Shown: positions 8,057 through 16,513, counted from the stretch's first letter. The stretch: 46,092 nucleotides of DNA from JBMNQI01 sp050944055 (GCA_050944055.1 JBMNQI010000010.1:1-46092), one strand, 5' to 3'. Program-made: numbers and translations. The notes: generated by a model not told the origin, from the sequence alone.

Positions 8057-8722
8057 TTAAAAAGAAAGAAGCGAGAGGATATAGTTCATGTACCCGGACG
8101 CCATCAGTATCCCGGTAACGACCAGCAGAGCGCCGGATATCAGATTTATTATCCTGTAATTTCTCTTAATGAAAGAGAAGGCGCCCTTGAGGCGGTCGAT
8201 AAGAAGCGCGCTTAGTGCAAAAGGCACGCCCAGCCCGAGCGAATAGGAAAGCAGCATCAGCACGCCCTCGGGCAAAGAGCCCCTGTGCGAGGCCAGCATC
8301 AGCGCCGAGCCGAGGAAAGCGCCCACGCAGGGCGTCCAGCTCACGGAGAAGACTATTCCGAAAAGCATGGACGGGAAAAAGCCCCGGCCGGCCCCTCCGA
8401 CGCGCCCGACGCCGCCGCGGTTTAAAAAGCCGATTTTCAGTAAACCGAGAAAATTCAGTCCGAATACTATGACTATGACGCCGGTTAGAATGTTCACCGG
8501 CGCTTCGTACCGCCTCAAGAGGCTTCCGAGCGTGCCCGCAAATGCGCCCATGGACGTAAACAGCAGCGTAAATCCGGCTATAAATCCGAGCGCGTTTATT
8601 ACGGTCCTTTTCCTGTCCTCCCCGCCGTGCGCGAAATAGGAGATATACAAGGGGAGCATAGGCAAAAGGCAGGGGGAAATAAACGTCGCCATACCCTCAA
8701 GGAACAGCAGAACATACTGCAT
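8057..8722 (-). CDS. CcdA/DsbD-type transmembrane electron carrier
   Basis: A 221-residue polytopic membrane protein (about six helices) that moves reducing equivalents from cytoplasmic thioredoxin to extracytoplasmic thiol oxidoreductases. The redox cysteines sit in FISPCLLPMLPLY of helix 1 and SWTPCVGAFLGS of helix 4, each beside the prolines typical of CcdA. The start at 8722 has GGAGG 6 nt upstream; a longer frame to 8860 includes a GC-rich stretch unlike the family. It precedes tlpA, its likely electron acceptor. Function beyond thiol reduction (for example spore coat or cortex maturation, as for B. subtilis CcdA/StoA) is only a possibility. Confidence 0.88.
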   Translation of the reverse strand: MQYVLLFLEGMATFISPCLLPMLPLYISYFAHGGEDRKRTVINALGFIAGFTLLFTSMGAFAGTLGSLLRRYEAPVNILTGVIVIVFGLNFLGLLKIGFLNRGGVGRVGGAGRGFFPSMLFGIVFSVSWTPCVGAFLGSALMLASHRGSLPEGVLMLLSYSLGLGVPFALSALLIDRLKGAFSFIKRNYRIINLISGALLVVTGILMASGYMNYILSLLSF

Positions 8723-8786
8723 TTTTTGCCTCCAAACGCCCCGCAGCGCCGGGCCCATGCCCGCGCCGCCAGGGAATTGATAATTC

Positions 8787-8815
8787 AATATATATAAAAG
8801 AGGAGGATATATCAA
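8787..8815 (-). promoter_or_regulatory. Promoter of ccdA-tlpA
   Basis: Minus strand TTGATA, 17 bp, TATATT, giving a leader of about 55-60 nt before the ccdA start. Confidence 0.5.
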
Positions 8816-9064
8816 TACAATTATGCTGTTAAACCGCGCCGGGCGCCGTGACAAGGTCACGCAAGCCGTTCCTTTGACAGTATGTTTAAGCTTACTTCTA
8901 TTATTATTTATTAAACCCGCTTTATGTGGAAAGGCGGTAAATATATTATCCCTCGGCCCGCGGCGGCAAGCGCCGCTTCAGTTGGCCGCCGGGATATATA
9001 GAGCTTTTTGCCGGCCTTGCGGCCTTCCCGCATTATTTTCATAAGGCGTCCTACAGGCTTAAAC
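8816..9064. other. Intergenic stretch without a supported gene
   Basis: Between the ccdA promoter and the dhaL terminator I see only GC-rich short hairpins (for example GCGGCG/CGCCGC around 8962-8979 and GTGAC/GTCAC around 8849-8861). The one plus-strand frame here has no correctly spaced ribosome binding site and no family resemblance. Confidence 0.5.
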
Positions 9065-9095
9065 AGCCGCAGAACGTTTCAGACGTCCTGCGGCT
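9065..9095 (-). terminator. Terminator of the dhaL operon
   Basis: AGCCGCAG and CTGCGGCT form an 8-bp stem with an inner ACGT/ACGT pairing; short T-rich flanks on both strands. It lies about 70 bp behind the dhaL stop. Confidence 0.65.
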
Positions 9096-9166
9096 TTATA
9101 TTGCCGGAATTTATTTTATCGCCGCCCCGGGATCCTGCGCCTGAACGGCAGGCGGAGCGGAGAGAT

Positions 9167-9766
9167 TCAATCCTTCGCGGCGTCCGCCACCGCGCGCGCG
9201 AATATGGCGACGCCGACTGCGCCCGCGTCCCGGTGCCCAAGGCTTAATTCGCGCATATTCTTTGCCTGCCCGTATTTTGCCACCATATTAGCAGTCGCCT
9301 CCGCACCTTTTTCGGCGGCCCGCGCCGCCGCTTCAAGTATCGCCTTCACATCGTCCGGAGCCGACTGCGCGGCCTCGACGGCGGGAATAAGCGCGTCCAT
9401 CATCGTCTTGTCTCCGGGCTTTGCGTCGCTGACGGATTTTAAGGATTCCAGCGCGCCCGCGATAATTTTCCGAACCAGCGCGGGGCTTAGCTCCTCGGAG
9501 CCGTCGAAAGCCTCGCCCATCCCGTCGAACATTATAGCCCAGAGCGGCCCGGCCGAGCCGCCGTTCAGCTTCATAATAGAGTTGCTCGCCTCGGAAAACA
9601 CGTTCGTTGTGCCGCTTTCCGCGACGTCCATCAGTGCGCGCGCTATCTTCGCCATGGTTGTACCGTGGTCGCCGTCGCCCGTCTCCGCATCTACGGCGCA
9701 CAGCGTATCCTCGGCATCCTCAAGAGCAATTGCCGCCTGGCGAAGCATATCGTTGAGCTTTTTCAT
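9167..9766 (-). CDS. dhaL: DhaL-like dihydroxyacetone kinase nucleotide-binding subunit (orphan)
   Basis: A 199-residue protein with the DhaL (Dak2) fold, the ADP/ATP-Mg binding half of dihydroxyacetone kinases. The metal-binding aspartates are in the DAETGDGDHGTTM motif near residue 26, and the nucleotide-loop sequences LNGGSAGPLWAIMFDGM and KPGDKTMMDALIPA are intact. GGAAGG lies 8 nt before the ATG. Normally DhaL works with the substrate-binding DhaK, and with DhaM if PTS-dependent; neither is in the window. It is the last gene behind a UroD-like gene and an alcohol-dehydrogenase remnant. It may act with a DhaK encoded elsewhere or on an unknown sugar or triose substrate. Confidence 0.88.
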   Translation of the reverse strand: MKKLNDMLRQAAIALEDAEDTLCAVDAETGDGDHGTTMAKIARALMDVAESGTTNVFSEASNSIMKLNGGSAGPLWAIMFDGMGEAFDGSEELSPALVRKIIAGALESLKSVSDAKPGDKTMMDALIPAVEAAQSAPDDVKAILEAAARAAEKGAEATANMVAKYGQAKNMRELSLGHRDAGAVGVAIFARAVADAAKD

Positions 9767-9795
9767 ATCAGTTTCCTTCCAGCAAAGACCTCGCG

Positions 9796-9969
9796 TTATA
9801 TAGTTATAATGACCTTAAGTGCTTTTTTCGACTCCACGAGCCTTAAACAGCCGCACGATTTTTCCTTTACAAGCGCCTCATAGCCGCGCGGCACGGGAAC
9901 CGGTATGTCGTCCACAATCTCGACTTTTGCCGGCACGGTCACGACTGCGCCGCGCATCAGCTTTTGCAT
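9796..9969 (-). pseudogene. N-terminal remnant of a zinc-type alcohol dehydrogenase
   Basis: A 57-codon frame with a good ribosome binding site (AAAGGTG, 7 nt before ATG 9969). The translation begins MQKLMRGAVVTVPAKVEIVD and continues DIPVPVPRGYEALVKEKSCGC. This reads like the first 40 residues of medium-chain Zn-dependent alcohol/threonine dehydrogenases (pattern MKAAVV..G..KLEIVEIPVP.PGPYEALVKVxACGIC), ending at the catalytic-Cys region, where GxC has become CGC and the frame then runs into LRLVESKKALKVIITI and stops. About 290 residues of enzyme are absent. I infer a decayed gene between the UroD-like gene and dhaL; the leftover small protein could still be translated, but no function can be claimed. 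Confidence 0.65.
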
Positions 9970-10041
9970 TAATAGTCACCTTTAAACCAGGTTTTTATAC
10001 ATCCTGGAACTTTGGGCAGTTTCTGTCACAGGCGGTATATT

Positions 10042-10983
10042 CTAATAATCCCGCCTTATTTTTTCTATCTCATCAGCAATTATTTTTATGCTCCGGGAGG
10101 AAAAGCTCATCGGAAACGCTATGTATCCGCCGCCGGGCGCGAGTATTTCGAAGACGCGGCGCACCTCCGCTCTTATCTCTTCCTCCGCAGAACCCGGGTT
10201 GTCGAAAACGTGCTGGTTGTCAAAGCCGCCGCTGAGCACGAGCCTGTCGCCGTACAGGCGCTTTATTTCCCGCGCGTCGTTGCAGGCCTGGAGCGGGTTG
10301 AGCGCGTCGATGCCTGCTTCGGCCAAATCGCCTATTATGGGCTGTATAAACCCGCACGAATGGTGTTCGTACTTTGCGCCCAGCCTGTGCGTTTCCGCGG
10401 CCAGCCGTTTTACGGAGTCTTTATAGAACTCTCGCCACAGAGAAGGTGAAAGCAGCATAGAATCGTTCGCGCCGAAATCGTCGTGCATGCAGACGACTTC
10501 CGGGCGGTAATGCTCCATGACCTTATGAAGCAGGCGGATTCTATGCTCTGTTACGGCGTCTATAAGCTCATGCATGGCCTCCGGCTCGTCGTAATGGGCT
10601 ATCAGCGCGTTTTCAAACCCGAGAAGGGACTGGACTCTCTCGAACGGCCCGCATTCGAGCATGGCGTATGTTATCCTTCGCTCGCGGTCGAAGCCCGATT
10701 CGTCCCCGGCGGCCATCGACTCCCAGTCCAGAGCATCGAGGTCCGGGAAAACGACCTTCTCGCGCCATTTTGTAACATCGTCAAGCAGGATAGAGCCCGG
10801 CGTCGGCGTTACGGAGTTCTCCCGCTCGAGGTAAGTCCATTCCACGCCGAACCAGTCCCTGCCGCCGCCGAAGCCCTTCTCCCTCATCTTCCTGTTGTCC
10901 ACGACGTTAAAATCGTTCGGAAAAAATGGGACATAGTGGATATTCTCATGCTCATAGACCTTAAGCAGCTCGGACTTAGTCAA
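10042..10983 (-). CDS. Uroporphyrinogen decarboxylase-family protein (methyltransferase-like)
   Basis: A 313-residue protein of the UroD superfamily, a TIM barrel that includes uroporphyrinogen decarboxylase and the corrinoid methyltransferases of the MtaA/CmuA type. The C-terminal half is typical: CMHDDFGANDSMLLSPSLWREF, then YEHHSCGFIQPIIGDLAEAGIDALNP and YGDRLVLSGGFDNQHV. The H-x-C-G pattern (HSCG) resembles the zinc-ligand motif of the methyltransferase members, while the N-terminal RxR substrate motif of true heme enzymes is not evident; no heme genes are nearby. I therefore think methyl transfer or another role is more likely than heme synthesis. The start is TTG 10983 with AGGGGG 8 nt upstream. 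First gene of an apparent operon with the dehydrogenase remnant and dhaL. Confidence 0.78.
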   Translation of the reverse strand: MTKSELLKVYEHENIHYVPFFPNDFNVVDNRKMREKGFGGGRDWFGVEWTYLERENSVTPTPGSILLDDVTKWREKVVFPDLDALDWESMAAGDESGFDRERRITYAMLECGPFERVQSLLGFENALIAHYDEPEAMHELIDAVTEHRIRLLHKVMEHYRPEVVCMHDDFGANDSMLLSPSLWREFYKDSVKRLAAETHRLGAKYEHHSCGFIQPIIGDLAEAGIDALNPLQACNDAREIKRLYGDRLVLSGGFDNQHVFDNPGSAEEEIRAEVRRVFEILAPGGGYIAFPMSFSSRSIKIIADEIEKIRRDY

Positions 10984-11160
10984 AATAATTCCCCCTATGC
11001 ATCAGAATCTGAAATGCGCTTTCCGCGCGCCCAGCAGCGCCGTGCGAGCCGTAAACCCTCCGGGCGGGGCTGCAGGCGCAAGCATCGGCAGTCTGTGTTC
11101 TGTTGAATATTTTAACATACAAACATAATGAAAACTAGAAGCTTGAAAAATTTTTCTTCG

Positions 11161-11189
11161 TTGACGGAATTTGGCTAAAATGGTAGTAT
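11161..11189 (+). promoter_or_regulatory. Promoter of the GNAT gene
   Basis: TTGACG, 17 bp, TAGTAT, about 30 nt before the ribosome binding site of the acetyltransferase gene. Confidence 0.6.
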
Positions 11190-11225
11190 AGTATCTATAG
11201 GATAACTGGTCACCGGAGAACTGTT

Positions 11226-11738
11226 ATGTATTCTTCCTGCGATATAGTATTCAGGCGCGCTCTGATTTCTGATTGTGACGACGTATTCAGGCTTTTTGAG
11301 CAGGCTGTCAGGGAGATGAACCGAAGAAATATCCCGCAGTGGGACGAGGTTTATCCTGACAGAGACACGCTGCTTCAAGACATCTTCAAAGAGCAGATGC
11401 ACATTGGCCTTATAGACGGGCGCATTGCCTGCGCTTACGTCGTCAACAGCGAGTATGACGAGCAGTATAAAAACGGGAACTGGCGTTACCCGGACGCGTC
11501 CTATCGCGTCATACACAGGCTCTGCGTCAGCCCTGATTACCAGAACAAGGGCGTTGGCGCGGCTGCCGTGCGCCATATTGAGCAATCGCTCAGGAGCGAA
11601 GGCGTTGAGGCCGTCCGACTGGACGCTTTTACGCTCAATCCTTTTGCCCTGAGGCTGTATGAAAAGCTGGGTTACTCCGTCGCCGGCTTCGCGGATTTCC
11701 GGAAAGGCCGGTTCTGTCTCATGGAAAAGAAGCTTTAG
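11226..11738 (+). CDS. GNAT family N-acetyltransferase
   Basis: A 170-residue acetyl-CoA-dependent acyltransferase of the GNAT fold. Motif A, which binds the pyrophosphate of CoA, is visible as LCVSPDYQNKGVGAAAVRHIEQ (the Q/RxxGxG/A pattern), followed by ARLDAFTLNP-type sequence (here RLDAFTLNPFALRLYEKLGY), the usual beta-5/alpha-4 element. N-terminal FRRALISDCDDVFRLFEQA is the standard first strand-helix. GGAG is placed 7 nt before the ATG. The substrate (small molecule or protein N-terminus) cannot be told. A longer frame on the opposite strand covers the same DNA but has no family features. Confidence 0.9.
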   Translation: MYSSCDIVFRRALISDCDDVFRLFEQAVREMNRRNIPQWDEVYPDRDTLLQDIFKEQMHIGLIDGRIACAYVVNSEYDEQYKNGNWRYPDASYRVIHRLCVSPDYQNKGVGAAAVRHIEQSLRSEGVEAVRLDAFTLNPFALRLYEKLGYSVAGFADFRKGRFCLMEKKL

Positions 11739-11859
11739 TTGCGGGCATTCAGCGGCTGTGACGGGCGGCCAGGTTCCGGCTTTATCTGCGGCATGCGCAG
11801 GCTCCGGGGGTTCGCGCCCGCGGCCGTGCATTTCGAGCATTTTCCGGGGAGGTTGTTTA

Positions 11860-13377
11860 ATGGTCTCAAGGGCGATATCACTGGGCCTGCGCGGGCTCAA
11901 CGGCTTTGTCGTAACGGTTGAGTGCTATATTTCGGGCGGCCTGCCCGGAGCCGATCTGGTCGGTTTGCCGGACGCGGCGGTTAGAGAGTCGCTCGCGCGC
12001 GTGCGCGCCGCCGCCAAAGCCTGCTCCTGCCGCTTCCCGCAGACGCGCCTGACGCTCAACCTCGCCCCTGCAAACACGAAAAAGGAAGGCACGCTCTACG
12101 ATCTCCCCATCCTGCTTTGCATATTGTGCGCCGCGGGCGAGCTTCCCGCGCTGCCTCAGGAGGCCGCTTTCCTCGGCGAGCTTTCGCTCGGCGGAGAGCT
12201 CAGGCCGATAGCCGGCGTTCTCCCTATGGCTCTCGCCGCCGCCGAGAGCGGGATTAAGCGAATCTACCTGCCGGCCCAAAACGCCGCCGAGGCCGCCTAC
12301 GCCTCCGGCGTCGAAATAATACCTGTTGAAAACGCCATGCAGCTTCTTGCCCATCTGCGCGGGGAGTCTGACATGAATCCTCAGCCGCGCACGGTGCCGC
12401 AGCCGGTCTCGGCGGGCCTGCCCGACTTTGCAGACGTCAGGGGCCAGCGCACCGCCAAGCGCGCCCTGGAGATAGCCGCCGCCGGAGGCCACAACATACT
12501 GCTCGTCGGCCCTCCCGGCGCCGGGAAATCCATGCTCGCAAAGCGCCTGCCCTCAATCCTGCCCGATATGACGGAAAAGGAGATACTGGAGACGACCGCC
12601 GTCTGGTCCGTCCTCGGCATGACGGGCTCGGACAAGCCTATCGTAACCTCGCGCCCCTTCCGCGCCCCCCATCATACGGTGTCCACTGTGGGCATGGCGG
12701 GCGGCGGCCCTTCCCTCCGACCCGGCGAAGTCAGCCTCGCTCATAACGGCGTCCTCTTTCTTGACGAGCTGCCGGAGTACCACCGCGACGTCCTGGAGGT
12801 GCTGCGCCAGCCCATTGAGGACGGGGAAGTCACCATCACAAGGGCCGCGGGGACGGAGACCTATCCCTCCCGCTTTATGCTCGTATGCGCGATGAACCCC
12901 TGCCGCTGCGGCTGGTATGGGCATCCTTCGGGACGGTGCTCATGTTCTCCCTTCTCCGTCAGCAGCTATATGTCAAGAATCTCCGGCCCTCTGCTCGACA
13001 GGATTGACCTGCGCATCAGCGTTCCCTCCGTAGAGTACCCGGAGCTCCGGTCGCGCTCGCCCGAGGAGCACTCAGTTTTCATTAAGGCCAGAGTCGACAG
13101 GGCGCGCGAAATCCAGCGCGAGCGCTTCGGCCCCGGCGGCCCGAAGTGCAACGCCGAAATGGATACAAACGCGATACGCGAATTCTGCGAGCTCGACCGC
13201 GCGGGACAGGTTTTGATGCGCACGGCCTTCGACTCAATGGGCCTGACCGCCCGCAGCCATGACAGGATACTCCGTGTCGCCCGGACCATTGCGGACCTCG
13301 CGGGCTCGGCCCATATTTCCCGCGAGCACCTCGGGGAGGCCCTGCGCTACAGGGGCAGCTCCGTAAACCTCGCCTAG
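11860..13377 (+). CDS. comM: YifB/ComM family Mg-chelatase-like AAA+ ATPase
   Basis: A 505-residue protein with an N-terminal Lon-protease-like S5/ChlI domain (residues 1-165, RAISLGLRGLNGFVVTVECYISGGLPG), a AAA+ domain with Walker A GPPGAGKS and Walker B GVLFLDELPEY, and a C-terminal Mg-chelatase domain with ARSHDRILRVARTIADL. ComM members are hexameric helicases that extend branch migration during natural transformation; in Clostridia they are widespread and their role is less clear. The cysteine cluster in MNPCRCGWYGHPSGRCSCSP is a conserved feature of the family. ATG 11860 is preceded by GGGGAGG 8 nt away. A stretch of 121 bp separates it from the acetyltransferase gene; a terminator-like hairpin follows at 13499. 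Confidence 0.93.
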   Translation: MVSRAISLGLRGLNGFVVTVECYISGGLPGADLVGLPDAAVRESLARVRAAAKACSCRFPQTRLTLNLAPANTKKEGTLYDLPILLCILCAAGELPALPQEAAFLGELSLGGELRPIAGVLPMALAAAESGIKRIYLPAQNAAEAAYASGVEIIPVENAMQLLAHLRGESDMNPQPRTVPQPVSAGLPDFADVRGQRTAKRALEIAAAGGHNILLVGPPGAGKSMLAKRLPSILPDMTEKEILETTAVWSVLGMTGSDKPIVTSRPFRAPHHTVSTVGMAGGGPSLRPGEVSLAHNGVLFLDELPEYHRDVLEVLRQPIEDGEVTITRAAGTETYPSRFMLVCAMNPCRCGWYGHPSGRCSCSPFSVSSYMSRISGPLLDRIDLRISVPSVEYPELRSRSPEEHSVFIKARVDRAREIQRERFGPGGPKCNAEMDTNAIREFCELDRAGQVLMRTAFDSMGLTARSHDRILRVARTIADLAGSAHISREHLGEALRYRGSSVNLA

Positions 13378-13446
13378 GCCGCCGCATCCCGGCCCCGGCG
13401 CCCATACGGCTTGTCTGTCAGGCATCCACAGCAGCCCGGCATATAG

Positions 13447-13475
13447 TTGACGCTTTTGTAATTTATTAATAATAA
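13447..13475 (+). promoter_or_regulatory. Promoter-like sequence ahead of a terminator hairpin
   Basis: TTGACG, 17 bp, TAATAA. A terminator hairpin follows only about 25 bp downstream, so any transcript would be very short unless it reads through. It may be fortuitous in this AT-rich gap. Confidence 0.3.
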
Positions 13476-13498
13476 ACACTGGTTTAATAACTCTACAT

Positions 13499-13535
13499 AA
13501 TACCGGTTTTGCGTGTCGAAGCCGGTATTATTTTG
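13499..13535 (+). terminator. Terminator after comM
   Basis: AATACCGG and CCGGTATT form an 8-bp stem, followed by ATTTTGT. Confidence 0.65.
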
Positions 13536-13581
13536 TAATATTCATCGCCTATGCATGCAAAAACCCTAGATTTCAAGCCAT

Positions 13582-13599
13582 TTATCCACATTCTCCACA
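13582..13599. promoter_or_regulatory. Tandem DnaA-box-like 9-mers
   Basis: TTATCCACA (consensus DnaA box) abuts TTCTCCACA (one mismatch). A weaker TTTTCAACA follows at 13603-13611, and TTTTCCACA is present on the minus strand at about 13750-13758. The gap is AT-rich and ends at ppdK. This could be a secondary DnaA-binding cluster or an origin element; dnaA itself is not in the window. Confidence 0.5.
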
Positions 13600-13647
13600 G
13601 GTTTTTCAACAGGGCGTATGCATAAAAATCCCGTTGACATAAATTTT

Positions 13648-13678
13648 CCGATAATTTCCCGATAAATATCCGGATAAT
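13648..13678 (+). repeat. Three iterated CCGATAA-type motifs
   Basis: CCGATAAT, CCGATAAA and CCGGATAAT start 11 and 11-12 bp apart, close to one helical turn. They lie in AT-rich DNA between the DnaA-box-like sites and the ppdK promoter. They could be regulator sites or an unwinding-type element; nothing in the sequence decides this. Confidence 0.45.
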
Positions 13679-13816
13679 AAATAAAGCCGCGAATTTTGCG
13701 CAAGGCAGGCTCAATTTCTTTGCAGCAAAGCGCGCCGGCATTGTTTCGCTGTGGAAAACTTTGGTTGGATTTTTTTGAAAAATTTTCTTTTTCTGTATAC
13801 TTTTTCCCAGTGTCTG

Positions 13817-13825
13817 TGTTATAAT
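13817..13825 (+). promoter_or_regulatory. Extended -10 promoter of ppdK
   Basis: TGTTATAAT gives a perfect -10 with the TG extension; the -35 region is T-rich and weak. The leader to the ATG at 13865 is about 33 nt. Confidence 0.6.
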
Positions 13826-13864
13826 ATTCAAAATTTTTTAGAATTTTTGAGAGGGAGAAATTTA

Positions 13865-16492
13865 ATGAAGTACGTCTACCAGTTTTATGAAGGCAATGGC
13901 AAAATGAAAGACCTGCTCGGCGGAAAAGGAGCCGGCCTTGCGGAAATGACGGTACTCGGCATGCCCGTCCCCAAGGGGTTTACAGTCACCACCGAGGCCT
14001 GCACACGCTATTACGCGGACGGCGAGACGATTTCCGGCGAAATACAGGAGCAGATCTTCGACGCGCTGAAGATTCTGGAAAAAGAATCCGGCAAACGCTT
14101 TGGCGACGCTGAGAACCCGCTTCTGGTCAGCGTCCGCTCCGGCGCCCGGGTCTCGATGCCGGGAATGATGGACACTATACTGAACCTCGGCATCAACGAC
14201 ACGGTGGCGGACGCGTTAAGCCGCCTTACGAACAATCCCCGCTTCGTGTGGGACAGCTACCGCCGGTTCGTCCAGATGTTCTCAGACGTCGTTATGGAGC
14301 TTCCCAAATCCCGTTTTGAGAAGCTGATAGACGAGATGAAGGAAAAACGCGGCGTTACGGCCGACACAGAGCTGGACGAAAACGACATGCGCGAGCTTAC
14401 GGCCAGGTTCAAGGCCTTCTATAAAGAGCAGCTCGGCCGCGATTTCCCCTCCGACCCGGCCGAGCAGCTTCTCGCGGCCGTGCGCGCCGTCTTCCGCTCC
14501 TGGAACAACGCCAGGGCTATAACCTACAGGCGCTTAAACGACATCCCCGGCGACTGGGGCACCGCGGTCAACGTGCAGATGATGGTCTTCGGCAACATGG
14601 GCAGCGATTCCGGAACGGGCGTCGCCTTTACGCGCAACCCCGCGACAGGCGAAAAGAAGCTCTACGGCGAGTTTTTAATGAACGCCCAGGGCGAGGACGT
14701 CGTGGCCGGCATACGCACCCCCCTGCCTATTTCCGAGCTTGAAAAATCAAATCCCGAAGCCTACGCGGCGCTTCTGGAGATATCCGATAAGCTTGAAAAG
14801 CATAACCGAGATATGCAGGACATGGAATTCACTATTGAGCGCGGAAAGCTCTGGATGCTCCAGACGCGAAGCGGCAAGCGTACCGCGCAGGCCGCCCTGC
14901 GCATTGCCGCCGCCCTGGTTGAGGAGGGGCTGTGCACTAAGGAGGAGGCCCTTTTGCGCATTGAGGCGCGTTCGCTGGACACGCTGCTTCACCCGCGCTT
15001 TGACGAGAGGGCGCTCAGGGAGGTTAAGCCGGTCGCCACCGGCCTTGCGGCCTCGCCCGGCGCCGCCACCGGCAGGGTGTACTTCACTGCCGAGGAAGCC
15101 AAGGAAGCTGCCAAGGACGGCCCCGTCCTTCTGGTCAGGCAGGAAACAAGCCCAGAGGATATAGAGGGCATGGCCGCCGCCAAAGGCATACTGACGGCCC
15201 GCGGCGGAATGACAAGCCACGCCGCCGTCGTCGCCCGCGGCATGGGCACGTGCTGCGTGGCGGGCTGCTCCGGGCTTAATATAGACGTCGAAACAAAGAG
15301 GGCCACGCTCGCCGGCGAAGCGCTGCACGAGGGCGACTGGCTCAGCATCGACGGCTCCACCGGAAACGTTTACCGCGGCCAGATACCCAGCGTGCCGGCC
15401 GAGGTAAGCGGCGACCTGGCGACTATCACCGGCTGGGCCGACTCTATACGCTCGCTTCGCATACGCACCAACGCGGATACGCCGGAGGACGCCGCTGCCG
15501 CCGTCAGCTTCGGGGCCGAGGGCATCGGGCTTACGCGCACGGAGCATATGTTCTTCGCGGCGGACCGTATATCCGCAATGCGCGAGATGATAGTATCAAA
15601 GACCGCCGAGGCGCGCAGGCGCGCGCTCGACAAGCTGCTCCCGATGCAGCGCGGGGACTTTGAGGGCATCTTCCGCGCCATGGGGGAGCGCCCCGTCACG
15701 ATCCGCCTGCTAGACCCGCCCCTGCACGAGTTTTTGCCCACGGCTGACTCGGACATCAAGGCCCTCGCAAGCGAAATGGGCCTGAGCTTCGAAGAGCTGC
15801 GCGACACAATCAGGGACCTTCATGAAATAAACCCGATGATGGGCTTCAGGGGCTGCCGCCTGCCGGTGCGCTACCCCGAGATAGCCGAGATGCAGACGCG
15901 CGCCATTATACAGGCCGCAATTAGCGTCAGCTCTGAAACGGGGCTTAATATCGTCCCCGAAATCATGATACCGCTTGTCTGCGAAGCGCGGGAGCTCAAA
16001 TACGTCAAATCCATCGTAACGACCGCCGCGGACGACGAGATCAAAAAGAGCGGGAGGAGCCTTAAATACCTTGTCGGCACCATGATCGAGCTGCCGCGCG
16101 CCGCGCTTACAGCCGATGAAATCGCGCAGGAGGCCGAATTCTTCAGCTTCGGGACAAACGACCTTACGCAGATGACCTACGGCTTCTCGCGTGACGACGC
16201 CGCCAAGTTCCTCGACTCCTACTATGAAAAGAAGCTGCTGGAGTTCGACCCCTTCGCCCGCTTCGACGCGGAGGCGACGGGCAAGCTCGTGGAGTTGGCC
16301 GTCAAGCTGGGCCGCTCGACAAGGCCCGAGCTTAAAATCGGCGTGTGCGGCGAGCACGGCGGCGACCCTTCAAGCATCGAGTTCTTCCACAACGCCGGAC
16401 TTGACTATGTAAGCTGCTCCCCGTTCCGCGTGCCCATAGCCCGCCTCGCCGCCGCCCAGGCGCAGATAAAGAGCCCTAGGCCGGCCAAATAA
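13865..16492 (+). CDS. ppdK: Pyruvate, phosphate dikinase
   Basis: An 875-residue cytoplasmic enzyme that interconverts pyruvate + ATP + Pi with PEP + AMP + PPi, which in Clostridia often serves glycolysis in the pyruvate direction. The nucleotide-binding domain begins LLGGKGAGLAEM; the swivelling phosphohistidine is His452 in GGMTSHAAVVARGMGT; the PEP/pyruvate barrel holds GFRGCRLP, FSFGTNDLTQMTYGFSRDD and the catalytic Cys828 in GVCGEHGGDP. Length equals the family norm. ATG 13865 follows GAGGGAG with suitable spacing; a 38-codon upstream extension is AT-rich and unlike the family. The 487-bp gap upstream holds a terminator, DnaA-box-like sites, a GATAA repeat and its promoter. A strong terminator follows. 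Confidence 0.97.
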   Translation: MKYVYQFYEGNGKMKDLLGGKGAGLAEMTVLGMPVPKGFTVTTEACTRYYADGETISGEIQEQIFDALKILEKESGKRFGDAENPLLVSVRSGARVSMPGMMDTILNLGINDTVADALSRLTNNPRFVWDSYRRFVQMFSDVVMELPKSRFEKLIDEMKEKRGVTADTELDENDMRELTARFKAFYKEQLGRDFPSDPAEQLLAAVRAVFRSWNNARAITYRRLNDIPGDWGTAVNVQMMVFGNMGSDSGTGVAFTRNPATGEKKLYGEFLMNAQGEDVVAGIRTPLPISELEKSNPEAYAALLEISDKLEKHNRDMQDMEFTIERGKLWMLQTRSGKRTAQAALRIAAALVEEGLCTKEEALLRIEARSLDTLLHPRFDERALREVKPVATGLAASPGAATGRVYFTAEEAKEAAKDGPVLLVRQETSPEDIEGMAAAKGILTARGGMTSHAAVVARGMGTCCVAGCSGLNIDVETKRATLAGEALHEGDWLSIDGSTGNVYRGQIPSVPAEVSGDLATITGWADSIRSLRIRTNADTPEDAAAAVSFGAEGIGLTRTEHMFFAADRISAMREMIVSKTAEARRRALDKLLPMQRGDFEGIFRAMGERPVTIRLLDPPLHEFLPTADSDIKALASEMGLSFEELRDTIRDLHEINPMMGFRGCRLPVRYPEIAEMQTRAIIQAAISVSSETGLNIVPEIMIPLVCEARELKYVKSIVTTAADDEIKKSGRSLKYLVGTMIELPRAALTADEIAQEAEFFSFGTNDLTQMTYGFSRDDAAKFLDSYYEKKLLEFDPFARFDAEATGKLVELAVKLGRSTRPELKIGVCGEHGGDPSSIEFFHNAGLDYVSCSPFRVPIARLAAAQAQIKSPRPAK

Positions 16493-16513
16493 GACCGGGA
16501 TATACAGACTAAG

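Noticed and set aside
8823..9044. Small plus-strand frame with a signal-peptide-like start
   Set aside because: The AGGAGG upstream is 16 bp from the ATG, and that AGGAGG lies in the promoter spacer of the opposite-strand ccdA; the later sequence is low-complexity.
11175..11900. Minus-strand 241-codon frame opposite the GNAT gene
   Set aside because: The plus-strand GNAT protein is clearly a known family, whereas this translation has no family features; it also runs across the GNAT promoter.
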